A stretch of DNA of 64,000 bases from Gemmatimonadota bacterium (GCA_020348925.1 CP070758.1:2189177-2253176); one strand, 5' to 3'. Positions 35,463 through 44,848 are shown, counted from the stretch's first letter. Notes: a model not told the origin generated them from the letters alone. Program-made: numbers and translations.

Positions 35463-36272
35463 TCAATGCATGAATTGCTGCAACACATTCGTATGGTTTC
35501 GACAGAACTCGTACGGAGATTCCAACTGGGCGTGAATCATCTCTTTTTGCCAGTGTGCGTTGTAGAGCCTGCAATTCGGATCGTCGCAGAAAGGATCTCC
35601 GGTCATGTGATAGAAGACCGCTTGCATTATATAACCCTTCAGAATCTCCGTCATCCTTTCATCGTTGTGCTCGACAAACTCTCCTCGAAACTGTTCCTGG
35701 AGTTGATACGTGTCACTCGACCGACCGATGGCAGCGAACTGTTGCTTCAACAGATAAAACGCTTTCGGCCTGGCCGGTCCTTCAATGACTCCGGTCGTTG
35801 AGATAACACAAGGCATTCCAAAGATAGCCACCCTGGCGTGATAGCGTCTATCGTTTGCGTCGTAGGTTCCAAGCAGCTGGTTCGAAAGAACAATGTGAAG
35901 GTGATCATGATTCCGCTCTTCGTCAGGTATCCACTCCCAAAGGATTCTTAGGAATGTGACCCCGTCGTACAAAATCCCAAAGGGTTTCGATTCCGGCCTT
36001 CGAAGAAACTTTCGTTCGTAGTCAACCTCTGCCGGCAATGGCTTAAAAACAACCTCAGGTTTTTCAAGGCTTCGCACCTTACATCGGGCCAATCGCTCCG
36101 CCACCTCATTCATCTCATCATCCTCACCGCTCAGTTGATGCCCAAAGAACTCGCCCCGAAGTGTAACCGGAATCCCTCCCATCCTTTGCCCAACATAGTC
36201 GATCAACTCCGAAGTATGAAGGGTTCCGGCGCTGGGAGCGTCATAGAGATGAACATGTTTTAAAATGTGCAT
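35463..36272 (-). CDS. Conserved protein of unknown function (DUF6775-like)
   Basis: 269 residues, soluble, no signal peptide. Conserved-looking segments are MHILKHVHLYDAP at the start, HDHLHIVLSNQLLGT, RYHARVAIFGMPCVIST with TTGVIEGPARPKAFY, and near the end CDDPNCRLYNAHWQKEMIHA. They resemble an archaeal and bacterial family annotated as a putative metallopeptidase (DUF6775). The HDHLH and paired Cys/His residues could bind a metal, but no HExxH is present. It lies between the ring-opening hydrolase and Thi4 with gaps of 94 and 47 nt, so it is probably co-transcribed with them. What it does in an acyl-CoA cluster is unclear. Confidence 0.7.
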   Translation of the reverse strand: MHILKHVHLYDAPSAGTLHTSELIDYVGQRMGGIPVTLRGEFFGHQLSGEDDEMNEVAERLARCKVRSLEKPEVVFKPLPAEVDYERKFLRRPESKPFGILYDGVTFLRILWEWIPDEERNHDHLHIVLSNQLLGTYDANDRRYHARVAIFGMPCVISTTGVIEGPARPKAFYLLKQQFAAIGRSSDTYQLQEQFRGEFVEHNDERMTEILKGYIMQAVFYHMTGDPFCDDPNCRLYNAHWQKEMIHAQLESPYEFCRNHTNVLQQFMH

Positions 36273-36319
36273 TTCGTTTCTATGACGCAGAAAACCTGAG
36301 ATCGAAACCGCAGGATCCT

Positions 36320-37096
36320 CTACATTTTTTCTTCGATGACCTCAGCCACCCTCTTCCCCGAGAGCAGCATGGCTCCGAAGGTCGGCCCCATCCGCGGCAG
36401 TCCGTACACGGTTGAAACGGCCATTCCACCGACAACAAGGCCGGGATGGACTTCACCTGTGTGCTCGACGACCAAATCCTCCGATCGCTCCACCCACATG
36501 GCTCCGAAGCCCACTGTCTTGACGAGACCTCTCTCCTCAAGCTTGCTCACAACGCAGGCATCGTGGCCCGTGGCATCGACCACCATCTTACACTCGATGG
36601 CCACGGGATCGACGCACGTGATCTCCCTGGGCATAGCCGATATCGGGGTCCAGTTGATGACCACACCCCCCAACCGATTCTCTTCCCTGAGGACGACGTC
36701 ATCGAAGAGGGTCATGTTCGCAACCTTCACCCCCGCATCACAGGCGGCCCCGATGAGCTTGGAGCACGCGTGGGGACCATCGGCCACGTACAAACCCTCC
36801 ACGGCTTTCTCATAAGGAACACCCAGCTCATCCAGTACCTTCTGAGCCGGATCACGGACGGTGACTTTATTCATCAGGTATCCACCGATCCAGAAACCGC
36901 CTCCCAGATAGTTGTTCCGCTCGATGATCAGAACTTTTCTCCCCTTTGATGACAGCTCCCTGCCTGCCATGAGACCGCACGGCCCGGCCCCAACAATGAT
37001 GACATCGCTCTCAGCATATTCTGAGAACTGCTTTAAAAAACCACCCACAATGGCGCGGGTGACCTCTTTCTCTCCGACAGGTTTAAAAATTGGCAT
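36320..37096 (-). CDS. thi4: Thiamine thiazole synthase, Thi4 family
   Basis: 258 residues. Makes the adenylated thiazole half of thiamine from NAD, glycine and sulfur. It has an FAD/NAD-type Rossmann motif GAGPCG (36-41), [10 protein letters not shown] (65-74), and [10 protein letters not shown] (174-183), with [20 protein letters not shown] near the C-terminus. The active-site position just before the VDP triplet is Cys161 ([12 protein letters not shown]). Yeast Thi4 has its sacrificial Cys at that place, while methanogen enzymes that use free sulfide have His. By this alignment from memory the enzyme may donate its own sulfur. There is no TPP riboswitch signature upstream. The neighbours are catabolic, so the link to thiamine may be simply a shared transcript. 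Confidence 0.9.
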   Translation of the reverse strand: MPIFKPVGEKEVTRAIVGGFLKQFSEYAESDVIIVGAGPCGLMAGRELSSKGRKVLIIERNNYLGGGFWIGGYLMNKVTVRDPAQKVLDELGVPYEKAVEGLYVADGPHACSKLIGAACDAGVKVANMTLFDDVVLREENRLGGVVINWTPISAMPREITCVDPVAIECKMVVDATGHDACVVSKLEERGLVKTVGFGAMWVERSEDLVVEHTGEVHPGLVVGGMAVSTVYGLPRMGPTFGAMLLSGKRVAEVIEEKM

Positions 37097-37301
37097 AGCC
37101 TCACCACCCTCTTACGAAGTTTTGAATGAAAGATTGAAAAATCCAAAATTCAAAACTCAAAACGATTTTTGAATTACTTGTTTTATACCTCGACCCTCAC
37201 GAGGGATTTTTCGGGCATCACTCTTTTTGGATAGTTACCCCTACTGAATAACCCCCCCATGTCACTTCTCGAAAAATTGAAACGGAATCCATGAGGCCGT
37301 A

Positions 37302-38513
37302 TTACAGTGCTTCCACCAGCAGCGCAATGCCCTGGCCGCCGCCGATACACATGGTCGAGATGCCGTAGCGCGCCTTTCTTCTGCGCAACTCCATAATGAG
37401 CTTGAAAGTCAAAATACAGCCTGTGGCTCCCAGCGGATGCCCCAGGGCAATAGCCCCGCCGTTGACGTTCACTTTGTTCCGGTCCAGCCCCAGTTCCCTT
37501 TCAACGGCCACATATTGAGGTGCAAAGGCTTCGTTGATCTCCCACAGATCGATGTCATCAATGGTCAGGCCGGCCTTCTCCAAGGCCATTCTCGAAGACG
37601 GGGCCGGACCGATGCCCATGATCGTGGGATCGACAGCAGCTATTCCCCAGGAGACCAATCTGGCCAAAGGTGTCAGATTGTGCTCTTTTGCCTTCTCCAT
37701 GGTCGTCACCACAACCGCCGCCCCCCCATCGACAATACCGCTGGCGTTGCCCGCCGTAACGAGGCCACCTCTCCCGAAGGCCGGACGCAGCTTGGCCAAC
37801 GCCTCGAGGGTTGTATCAGGTCGGCAATGGTCGTCCTCGTTTACGACGGTCACGTTGCCTTTGCGATCCGTAATCTCGACCGGGACCTTCTCCTCCTCAA
37901 ACAGCCCTTTTTCAATAGCCGCGCTGCCCCTCTTCTGGGACTCTAAGGCGAACTGATCCGAATCCTCGCGGGTCACCCCGTATTTTCTCGCCAGCTTCTC
38001 GGCCGTCTGGGCCATAAACATACCGATGAGGGGATGGTTCAGGGATTGAAAGAGCACATCTTCCAACAAGACACCCGGCCCAAAACGCATGGGCGTTCCC
38101 CGAATACCGCGAACGGCATACGGCGTCTGGCTCATGGACTCCATACCACCGGCCAGCACAAAATCAGCTTCATCCAGCAAGATCATCTGAGTACCGGTGA
38201 CGATCGCCTGCGCTCCTGACCCACAGATGCGATTCACAGTCAAAGCAGGCGTTTCAATTGGGATTCCCTCGATCCTCAAGCACACATCCCTGGCGCCGTA
38301 GAGTGCATCAACGGCATCATGATTGGCATTCCCCATGACGACATGGTCGATCCATTCAGGCTTCACCTGAGACCGCTTAATCGCTGCCCTGCCTGCTATC
38401 GCACCCAGCTCGCACGCGCTGAAATCCTTCAATTTCCCGGCACCGGGGGTCCCGGCGTATTCGGCCATGGGTGTCCTGGCACCACCAACGATGACTATGT
38501 CTTTCTGGAGCAT
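37302..38513 (-). CDS. Acetyl-CoA acetyltransferase / 3-ketoacyl-CoA thiolase (2)
   Basis: 403 residues from ATG 38513, preceded by AAGGAGGAATACGT; the open frame extends 60 codons further without sense. Nucleophile Cys97 in TVNRICGSGAQAI, NEAFAPQYVAVE, GGAIALGHPLGATG, and the closing Cys in CIGGGQGIALL. Compared with the other thiolases of the window it has NRICGSG and GGGQG variants typical of acetoacetyl-CoA thiolases of the beta-ketoadipyl or AtoB type. It lies 26 nt after the small GDT1-like gene and 205 nt before thi4. Which 3-oxoacyl-CoA it handles cannot be read from the sequence. Confidence 0.93.
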   Translation of the reverse strand: MLQKDIVIVGGARTPMAEYAGTPGAGKLKDFSACELGAIAGRAAIKRSQVKPEWIDHVVMGNANHDAVDALYGARDVCLRIEGIPIETPALTVNRICGSGAQAIVTGTQMILLDEADFVLAGGMESMSQTPYAVRGIRGTPMRFGPGVLLEDVLFQSLNHPLIGMFMAQTAEKLARKYGVTREDSDQFALESQKRGSAAIEKGLFEEEKVPVEITDRKGNVTVVNEDDHCRPDTTLEALAKLRPAFGRGGLVTAGNASGIVDGGAAVVVTTMEKAKEHNLTPLARLVSWGIAAVDPTIMGIGPAPSSRMALEKAGLTIDDIDLWEINEAFAPQYVAVERELGLDRNKVNVNGGAIALGHPLGATGCILTFKLIMELRRRKARYGISTMCIGGGQGIALLVEAL

Positions 38514-38539
38514 ACGTATTCCTCCTTGTCGTAATTTAT

Positions 38540-38812
38540 TCAAAACTTCCCAAAAAACATGGCAATCCCAATAATAACAAAAAGAACAGCCGCACCTTTG
38601 TGGACGTAAGCAACCGGAATAATTTTTGTGATCGTCTGACCGAAGGCGACGCCAATTGCTGTCACAATTGCCAAGGCAATAATGGCCCCGCAAAAGACAA
38701 TGACAGGTCTTTGCGTCTTGGCCGTCATTGAAATAGCCACCAACTGCGTTTTGTCACCGAATTCGGCCAGTAGAAAAGCGACAAAAGTGGAGATAAGCAC
38801 TTTCCAGTTCAT
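38540..38812 (-). CDS. Single-domain GDT1/UPF0016 family membrane transporter
   Basis: 90 residues with three membrane helices. The family signature E-x-G-D-K-T is present as LLAEFGDKTQLVAI in helix 1. GDT1/TMEM165/MneA proteins export manganese or exchange calcium and usually carry two copies of this unit (about 190 residues). This one has only one copy, so it should act as a homodimer or with another half-protein elsewhere. The start is ATG 38812, with only a weak AGG upstream; the upstream extension lacks the family pattern. It lies between the aminotransferase gene (75 nt) and the thiolase (26 nt), with no clear functional tie. Confidence 0.85.
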   Translation of the reverse strand: MNWKVLISTFVAFLLAEFGDKTQLVAISMTAKTQRPVIVFCGAIIALAIVTAIGVAFGQTITKIIPVAYVHKGAAVLFVIIGIAMFFGKF

Positions 38813-38887
38813 AAAAACCTCAGAATTGAAATGGTTCGACCCAAATTGGAAACGTTCGAAAATAACGTCCCGCATCCGTATGTCGGC

Positions 38888-39826
38888 CTAAGCCGGGATG
38901 GCTTCTCGCACATACGTCAGCCAGCCGTGTCGATCCTCCTTTTCACCGGATGTAATGGCAAAGAATTCTTCTTGAAGTTGCTTCGTAATAGTTCCGACCG
39001 ATCCATCTCCGACGGGAATTTTATCGATGTACCCGATGGGTGTAATCTCGGCCGCACTGCCTGTAAAAAAGACTTCGTCGGCGATATAGAGACCTTCTCT
39101 GGGGATAAGCTGCTCGACAACCTCGTATCCCAACTCTTTGGCAAGTGTTATAATCGAATCCCTGGTGATACCCGGTAGAACAGAGGCCCCAAGGGGTGGA
39201 GTGCACAGAACGTCGTCGTTGACGATAAATATGTTTTCACCGCTCCCCTCACTGACATACCCATACACATCCAATGCGATCCCTTCCATGTAGCCATCCT
39301 TTACCGCTTCCATTTTTATAAGTTGTGAATTCATGTAGTTGGCCCCGCATTTGGCCAAAGCCGGAAACGTATTCGGAGCCATCCGTGCCCAGGAGGACAC
39401 CCTGACCGAAACACCTTTGTCAAGTGCCCCCTCCCCCAAATATTGTCCCCATCCCCATACGGCGATGGTTACTTCCACAGGGCAATTGAAGGGATTGACC
39501 CCGACATCACCGTATCCTCTGTAAACGACAGGCCGGACGTAACACTCCTCCATCTTATTCACACGAATGGTCTCTAAACAAGCGTCAAGAATCTCCTGTT
39601 TCGCGTAGGGTATCTCCATCCGATAAATCTTGCACGAATCATACAACCTATCAATGTGCTCTTGGAGGCGAAAACAGGCCGAACCTTTCTTCGTCTTGTA
39701 ACAACGCAATCCCTCAAAAAGACTTGTTCCATAATGGATGACGTGGGATAGAATGTGGATGTTGGCATCATCCCAATTGACAAATTTCCCGCTCATCCAG
39801 ATCTTTTCGGACTTTTCAAACGGCAT
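38888..39826 (-). CDS. ilvE: Branched-chain amino acid aminotransferase
   Basis: 312 residues of PLP fold type IV. Catalytic Lys159 in FPALAKCGANYMNSQL. Also visible are HVIHYGTSLFEGLRCY near the N-terminus, the cofactor-binding EGSGENIFIV, and the GITRDSIITLAKELG segment. It moves the amino group between leucine, isoleucine or valine and 2-oxoglutarate. In a block with methylcrotonyl-CoA carboxylase and acyl-CoA dehydrogenases it most likely starts branched-chain amino acid breakdown, but the same enzyme can finish their synthesis. The stop is 75 nt before the GDT1-like gene and the start is 41 nt after an acyl-CoA dehydrogenase, so it sits inside the operon. Confidence 0.94.
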   Translation of the reverse strand: MPFEKSEKIWMSGKFVNWDDANIHILSHVIHYGTSLFEGLRCYKTKKGSACFRLQEHIDRLYDSCKIYRMEIPYAKQEILDACLETIRVNKMEECYVRPVVYRGYGDVGVNPFNCPVEVTIAVWGWGQYLGEGALDKGVSVRVSSWARMAPNTFPALAKCGANYMNSQLIKMEAVKDGYMEGIALDVYGYVSEGSGENIFIVNDDVLCTPPLGASVLPGITRDSIITLAKELGYEVVEQLIPREGLYIADEVFFTGSAAEITPIGYIDKIPVGDGSVGTITKQLQEEFFAITSGEKEDRHGWLTYVREAIPA

Positions 39827-39867
39827 GAGCCTTCTCCTTTCCCAGAGGGTGAGAAACTCGTTTACGA

Positions 39868-41007
39868 CTATTTCAGAAGACTGGCAGCGATCACCATCCG
39901 CTGCACTTCAGAAGTGCCCTCATAAATCTCGGTAATCTTCGCATCCCTGAACAACCGCTCCACCGGATACTCTTTCATGTATCCGTATCCCCCATGGATT
40001 TGTATGGCCTTCGTTGTCGTCCTCATCGCCACTTCTGAAGCAAAAAGCTTGGCCATGGCCGCTTCCTTCGAATACCGTCCACCACTGTCCTTGGCCCGGG
40101 CCGCCTGGTGGACCAGATGCCGGGCACCCTGAATCTCAGTCTCCATATCGGCCAGCATCCACTGAATAGCCTGAAATTCACAGATCGGCTTTCCGAACTG
40201 GGTGCGCTGTTTCGAATAGGCAATCGATTCATCAAGGGCGGCCTGGGCAATTCCCAGGGCCTGAGCAGCGATCCCAATTCTCCCTCCGTCGAGGGCATCC
40301 AGGGCGATCTTGAATCCCATTCCTTCTTCACCCAAGAGGTTCTCTTTGGGCACCTTGCAATCTTTGAAAACGAGCTCAGACGTATCACTGGCCCGAATAC
40401 CGAGCTTGTTCTCCTTCTTTCCCACCTCGAAACCATCCCATTTCTTCTCAACGATGAAAGCATTGATGCCCTTGTACTTCTGTTCCTTGTCGGTCATGGC
40501 AAAAACCACCACGGTATCCGACTTGCCCCCGTTGGTGACGAAGATCTTCGTACCATTAATAACGTAGTGATCTCCATCTCTAACGGCGGTGGTCTGCAGG
40601 TTCCCGGCATCGGAACCTGCGTCCGGCTCGGTTAAGGAAAAGGAACCCAGATGCGTTCCATTGGCCAAGGGAACGAGATATTTCTTCTTTTGCTCCTCGT
40701 TGCCGTATCTGAAAATCGGATGACACACGAGGGAGTTGTTTACCGACATGGTCACCCCACATGAAGCATCACCACGGGAAATCTCCTCCACGGCAATGAC
40801 ATAACTGACAGTGTCCATACCGGCACCGCCGTATTCCTCCGGGATCATCATGCCCATGAATCCCAATTCACCCATCTGTTTGACCTGTTTGGCCGGGAAT
40901 TCCTCGGTTTCGTCTCGCTCTGCAGACTCCGGTTTTAACTCATTCTCAGCGAAATCTCTGGCAGTTTTTTTAATAAACTGCTGCTCCTCAGTCAGTCCAA
41001 ATTCCAA
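39868..41007 (-). CDS. Acyl-CoA dehydrogenase (short-chain type, 1)
   Basis: About 379 residues. FAD flavoenzyme that makes the alpha-beta double bond in acyl-CoAs and passes electrons to electron-transfer flavoprotein. Landmarks are GSFSLTEPDAGSDAG, VNGGKSDTVVV-type FAD contacts (FVTNGGKSD), QTQFGKPI-like RTQFGKPICEFQAI, and QIHGGYGYMKEYPVERLFRD. The catalytic Glu is Glu363 in TEIYEGTSEVQR, the place used by butyryl-CoA and medium-chain enzymes; isovaleryl-CoA dehydrogenases lack it. No usual start fits; a TTG at 41007, 8 nt from GGAGG, gives MEFGLTEEQQ, a normal family start (a GTG three codons earlier lies in the ribosome site). Neighbours are the thiolase (92 nt upstream) and ilvE. Confidence 0.92.
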   Translation of the reverse strand: MEFGLTEEQQFIKKTARDFAENELKPESAERDETEEFPAKQVKQMGELGFMGMMIPEEYGGAGMDTVSYVIAVEEISRGDASCGVTMSVNNSLVCHPIFRYGNEEQKKKYLVPLANGTHLGSFSLTEPDAGSDAGNLQTTAVRDGDHYVINGTKIFVTNGGKSDTVVVFAMTDKEQKYKGINAFIVEKKWDGFEVGKKENKLGIRASDTSELVFKDCKVPKENLLGEEGMGFKIALDALDGGRIGIAAQALGIAQAALDESIAYSKQRTQFGKPICEFQAIQWMLADMETEIQGARHLVHQAARAKDSGGRYSKEAAMAKLFASEVAMRTTTKAIQIHGGYGYMKEYPVERLFRDAKITEIYEGTSEVQRMVIAASLLK

Positions 41008-41099
41008 AAGCCTCACCTCCTCATCGCTTCGATCATCATTGATCTTGTACTCATGACTTTGTTGCTTTTCGACTCTTCGACTTTTTTACATTTCGACTT

Positions 41100-42287
41100 T
41101 TAAACAATTTCAAGACTCATGGCTACGGCTCCGCCACCTCCAAGACACAGGGTGGCCAGACCTGTCTTGAGGCCGCGATCCTTCAAGGCATAAATCAACG
41201 TTGTCACCACCCGCGCCCCGCTGGCCCCGATGGGGTGGCCTAGAGCGATGGCTCCCCCGTGGACGTTGACCCGGTCCCAGTCCCAGCCGAGTCCTCTGCC
41301 GTCGGCCAGACACTGGGCAGCAAAGGCCTCGTTCGCCTCGATCAGATCGAAGTGGTTGATGTCCACACCCAGTTTTTCCATCAATTTCCCCACGGCCACA
41401 ATAGGGGCAAAGAACACATCCTTGGGCTCCATGAAGCCGGAGGCATATCCCGTGATTTTGGCCATAGGCTGAATACCCAATGCCTCGGCTTTATCCGCTC
41501 CCATGACGACGACGGCAGAGGCACCGTCGTTCAATCCAGGAGCATTTCCGGCCGTCACCATTCCGTCCTTTTGAAAGGCGGGCTTGAGTTTTGCCAATCC
41601 TTCGAGGGTCGTTTCCGCCCGCGGCGTCTCATCGGTGTCGATGACAAGAGGATCCCCTTTCCTCTGAGGAATCTCGACCGGCACGATTTCCTCTTTGAAT
41701 TTCCCATCGCTCATCGCCTTGGCCGCCTTCATCTGGCTGTTGTAAGCGTACTCGTCAAGCTCCTCCCTCTTCAAGCCGGCCTTTTGAGCCGTATACTCCG
41801 CCAGATTTCCCATGTGGACATTCTCGAAAGCGCACCACAAACCATCATAGATGAGGACATCGATCATCTTCTGATCGCCGAATTTCACTCCGTCCCGGAT
41901 TTTCTTAACGACGTACGGACACTGACTCATGGATTCCATACCACCACCAACGACGACGTCGGCCTCCCCAAGCTTGATCGCTTGGGCCCCGAAGACGATG
42001 GCCTTCAGGCCTGATCCACATACTTTGTTGATCGTGGTTGCAGGCACCTTCGCCGGCAGGCCACCTTTGAGTGTGGCCTGTCTGGCCGGTGACTGACCCA
42101 GACCGGCCTGAACCACATTGCCCATGAACACCTCGTCGACCTGATCTGGCTCGATCCCGGATCTCACCACCGCCTCTTTGATGACAACACCGCCTAAATC
42201 TTGCGGCAAGAGTGACGAAAGACCGCCCAGGAACCGTCCGCTGGCTGTCCGACAACAACCGGTAATAACGACATCACGAGTCTCCAT
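41100..42287 (-). CDS. Acetyl-CoA acetyltransferase / 3-ketoacyl-CoA thiolase (3)
   Basis: 395 residues from ATG 42287 after GAGGAGGGCTT. Nucleophile Cys90 in TTINKVCGSGLKAI, NEAFAAQCLADG, GGAIALGHPIGASGAR and CLGGGGAVAM at the end: a textbook acetoacetyl-CoA thiolase. The upstream spacer holds three direct copies of ATTTTGG (42300-42320), and the frame runs through it without coding signs. It lies 37 nt after the MBL-fold hydrolase gene. With the acyl-CoA dehydrogenases on either side it completes a beta-oxidation set, although no 3-hydroxyacyl-CoA dehydrogenase is adjacent. Confidence 0.94.
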   Translation of the reverse strand: METRDVVITGCCRTASGRFLGGLSSLLPQDLGGVVIKEAVVRSGIEPDQVDEVFMGNVVQAGLGQSPARQATLKGGLPAKVPATTINKVCGSGLKAIVFGAQAIKLGEADVVVGGGMESMSQCPYVVKKIRDGVKFGDQKMIDVLIYDGLWCAFENVHMGNLAEYTAQKAGLKREELDEYAYNSQMKAAKAMSDGKFKEEIVPVEIPQRKGDPLVIDTDETPRAETTLEGLAKLKPAFQKDGMVTAGNAPGLNDGASAVVVMGADKAEALGIQPMAKITGYASGFMEPKDVFFAPIVAVGKLMEKLGVDINHFDLIEANEAFAAQCLADGRGLGWDWDRVNVHGGAIALGHPIGASGARVVTTLIYALKDRGLKTGLATLCLGGGGAVAMSLEIV

Positions 42288-42324
42288 AAGCCCTCCTCGT
42301 TTTGGATTTTGGATTTTGGATAGT

Positions 42325-43176
42325 TTAATCATACTGAACCCTTTCCACCGTCTCGACAACCCACCTCCCTTCTCTCTCCCGCAGATACCCCATGCCAATC
42401 GCCGGAGAGTGGACGAAGACCAACAGCCACTCTTCTGCCAGGGCTTGATTGAGAATTCTTTCTTTTGCCTCTATTGTCTGCATCGGATACAGATCGTAGC
42501 TCATAATATAGGGAATTTTGATGTGTGAGGTCATGGGAACCAGATCTGCCAGAAAGAGGGCTGTTTTTCTATCAGATTCGATCTTCACGACCTGATGGCC
42601 CTCGGTGTGACCGCCGGCGGGGATGACTCGGAGTCCATCGGTCACTTCTTCCTCTCCCTCAACGAGCCGAAGCAATCCATGTTCTTCCAAAGGAAGGAAA
42701 TGCTCCCTTGAATAATTGTTCTTCGTACGAATGTTGGGATGTAAGGCCGCCTCCCATTCAGCCCGCTGCAGAACATAGGTTGCCTTGGGGAAGGTCGGAA
42801 TGAATCCCCCGCTGCCATCACCAACCGTATTCCAGCCGACGTGATCGAAATGGAGGTGGCTGCAAATAACAATATCGATGTCCTCAGGCTTCACACCGAG
42901 CATATGTAACCTATCCATGAGTGTCTTCGGCTGTACCACTCCGAAGATACCTTTTGACTTTGGCTCAAGCCTGTTCCCTATACCCGTTTCGATAAGAATG
43001 TTATTCTCTCCCGTACGAATCAATAAAGAATTCAGTCCCATAAGAATGCGATTGTTCTCATCAGGAGGATCGATTCTCTGCCACAGCATTTTCGGCACCA
43101 CACCGTACATCGATCCCCCGTCCAACCGGAACGTCCCGTCGCTCAACAGATGGAGTTCGAATGTTCCAAGTTTCAT
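42325..43176 (-). CDS. MBL-fold metallo-hydrolase
   Basis: 283 residues with the metallo-beta-lactamase signature HLHFDH (107-112), a third ligand region GGHTEGHQVV, and FLADLVPMTSHIKIPYI. This family covers thioesterases, lactonases and glyoxalase II-like enzymes, so the substrate cannot be named. Its start overlaps nothing, but it is only 3 nt from the stop of the acyl-CoA dehydrogenase, so it is translationally coupled. In this setting hydrolysis of an acyl-CoA or a lactone by-product is a fair guess. It lacks a signal peptide and should be cytoplasmic. Confidence 0.88.
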   Translation of the reverse strand: MKLGTFELHLLSDGTFRLDGGSMYGVVPKMLWQRIDPPDENNRILMGLNSLLIRTGENNILIETGIGNRLEPKSKGIFGVVQPKTLMDRLHMLGVKPEDIDIVICSHLHFDHVGWNTVGDGSGGFIPTFPKATYVLQRAEWEAALHPNIRTKNNYSREHFLPLEEHGLLRLVEGEEEVTDGLRVIPAGGHTEGHQVVKIESDRKTALFLADLVPMTSHIKIPYIMSYDLYPMQTIEAKERILNQALAEEWLLVFVHSPAIGMGYLREREGRWVVETVERVQYD

Positions 43177-43179
43177 GAA

Positions 43180-44316
43180 TTAATCCCGTAGCAATTGTCG
43201 AGCTATTACCAATCTCTGAATCTCCGACGTCCCTTCACCGATCTCCGTCAATTTGGCGTCGCGCATGAATCGCTGCACCGGATATTCTCTCATATAACCC
43301 CGGCCGCCGTGAATCTGGACCGCATGGATCGTCGACCGCATGGCCACCTCTCCGGCGTACAGCTTGCACATGGCCGCCTCTTTGGTGAAGCGCACCCCAG
43401 AGTCCTTCATCCGAGAGGCATGATAGACCAAATGGCGAGCCGCTTCAATCTCCGTGGCCATATCCGCAATCTTCCATTGAATGGCCTGCAAATTGGCTAT
43501 CGGCTTTCCGAACTGAATTCGCTCCTTGGCCCATTCGATACTGGCATCAAGGGCTCCCTGCGCAATGCCCAGAGCCATGGCACCAATACTGATCCTGCCA
43601 CCGTCCAGGGTGATCATGAACTGTTTGAAGCCCTCGCCCTCTTTTCCCAAGATATTCTCTCTCGGAATCCGGCAGTTCTCGAATATCAGCTCACACGTGT
43701 CGGAGCCCCGAAGCCCCAGTTTATTCTCCTTTTTTCCGATTGTAAAACCGGGCGTTCCACGTTCAACGATAAAGGAGCTGATGCCTTTCGTCCCTTTGCT
43801 CTTGTCGGTCATGGCCGTAAAAACCACCGTCTTGGCAATACTGGCATTGGTGATAAAGCACTTTGTTCCATTGATGACGTAGTCATCGCCGTCCAGAACC
43901 GCCGTCGTCTGCGTTCCGGCAGCATCGGAACCGGCGTTCGGTTCGGTCAGGCCGAAGGCCCCGATCTCCTCGCCCTGCGCCAGGGGGATAAGATATTTCT
44001 TCTTCTGCTCCTCCGTCCCAAAGGCGTAAATAGGAAACGATCCGAGAGAAATATGTGCTGCATACGTGATGCCCGTCGATCCGCACACCCGTGAGATCTC
44101 CTCCACGGCGATGGTGTAATGCATCGTATCTTTCCCCGCCCCGCCATACGCTTTCGGAAAATTGATACCCATGATGTCCAGCCTTGCCATCTCCTTGACG
44201 GTGTCCCAGGAAAATTCTCCGGTCCTGTCGATCTCCTCTGCCTTGGGCTCAATGATCTCCTTGGCAAAGGTTCGCATTTTCTGTTGAAACGCAAACTCCT
44301 CCTGCGTCAGTTCCAT
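43180..44316 (-). CDS. Acyl-CoA dehydrogenase (short-chain type, 2)
   Basis: 378 residues from ATG 44316 after CGGAGGAAGA. Family features are [67 protein letters not shown] and the catalytic Glu in [12 protein letters not shown]. The Glu at that place argues for a butyryl- or 2-methylacyl-CoA enzyme rather than an isovaleryl-CoA dehydrogenase, which would normally have Gly or Ala there, even though the gene sits next to methylcrotonyl-CoA carboxylase subunits. It is 13 nt after the biotin carrier gene and 3 nt before the MBL gene, the tightest part of the operon. Confidence 0.93.
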   Translation of the reverse strand: MELTQEEFAFQQKMRTFAKEIIEPKAEEIDRTGEFSWDTVKEMARLDIMGINFPKAYGGAGKDTMHYTIAVEEISRVCGSTGITYAAHISLGSFPIYAFGTEEQKKKYLIPLAQGEEIGAFGLTEPNAGSDAAGTQTTAVLDGDDYVINGTKCFITNASIAKTVVFTAMTDKSKGTKGISSFIVERGTPGFTIGKKENKLGLRGSDTCELIFENCRIPRENILGKEGEGFKQFMITLDGGRISIGAMALGIAQGALDASIEWAKERIQFGKPIANLQAIQWKIADMATEIEAARHLVYHASRMKDSGVRFTKEAAMCKLYAGEVAMRSTIHAVQIHGGRGYMREYPVQRFMRDAKLTEIGEGTSEIQRLVIARQLLRD

Positions 44317-44329
44317 TCTTCCTCCGATC

Positions 44330-44848
44330 TCAGTCAGCCGATCCCTCAAGAGGAGCAATCTCCACAAGAGGGACGCCCGCATCCACCAGATCACCATCGT
44401 TGTAATGTATTTTTTTCACCCGTCCATCTATGGGCGATCGCAGGGCATTTTCCATCTTCATCGACTCCACAATGATCAGGCTCTGATTTTTCTCCACGTG
44501 GTCGCCCTCAGTCACTTGAATTTTCACAACCGTCCCTGGCATGGGTGCGGCAAGGGACTGCTCCCCCGATGCAACCGAACCTCCCCTAACATATCCAGAC
44601 CGAGCGGTCTCTTCAACCTCCTCCAGACAGAAATGATACCCATCGATATGGAGGTATCTTTTCTGTTCACTCGCAGCGATGGAGACCTTATATGATCGAC
44701 CCTCGACCAAGAGGGACAGGCAATTTTCAGAAATAGGGCGAGCGTCAACAGGCACAGGGCCATCTCCAAAATCAATCGTGTAGTTTTCACCATCTGAGCG
44801 AACATCTATCTTGTATTGTTTTCCAGAAACTCCAAATTCGTATTCCAT
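44330..44848 (-). CDS. Biotin carboxyl carrier protein subunit
   Basis: 172 residues. The C-terminal half is a biotinyl domain with the ESMKMEN motif (biotin on Lys131), preceded by the [13 protein letters not shown] start of the fold. The N-terminal half ([16 protein letters not shown]) is the BT-type linker domain found in acyl-CoA carboxylases. It carries carboxybiotin between the biotin carboxylase and the carboxyltransferase. In most leucine degraders it is fused to the biotin carboxylase; here it is a separate gene 10 nt after accC. The start is ATG 44848, with GGAG 7 nt upstream. Confidence 0.93.
   Translation of the reverse strand: MEYEFGVSGKQYKIDVRSDGENYTIDFGDGPVPVDARPISENCLSLLVEGRSYKVSIAASEQKRYLHIDGYHFCLEEVEETARSGYVRGGSVASGEQSLAAPMPGTVVKIQVTEGDHVEKNQSLIIVESMKMENALRSPIDGRVKKIHYNDGDLVDAGVPLVEIAPLEGSAD

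Noticed and set aside
37097-37301. TPP riboswitch upstream of thi4
   Set aside because: The thi-box wording (CTGAGA, then ACCTGATCTGG-like) is absent on the minus strand; only short CCCTC/GAGGG and AT-rich repeats are seen.
42300-42320. Three copies of ATTTTGG as a repeat array
   Set aside because: Too short and simple; similar words at 37130-37165 suggest ordinary low-complexity spacer.
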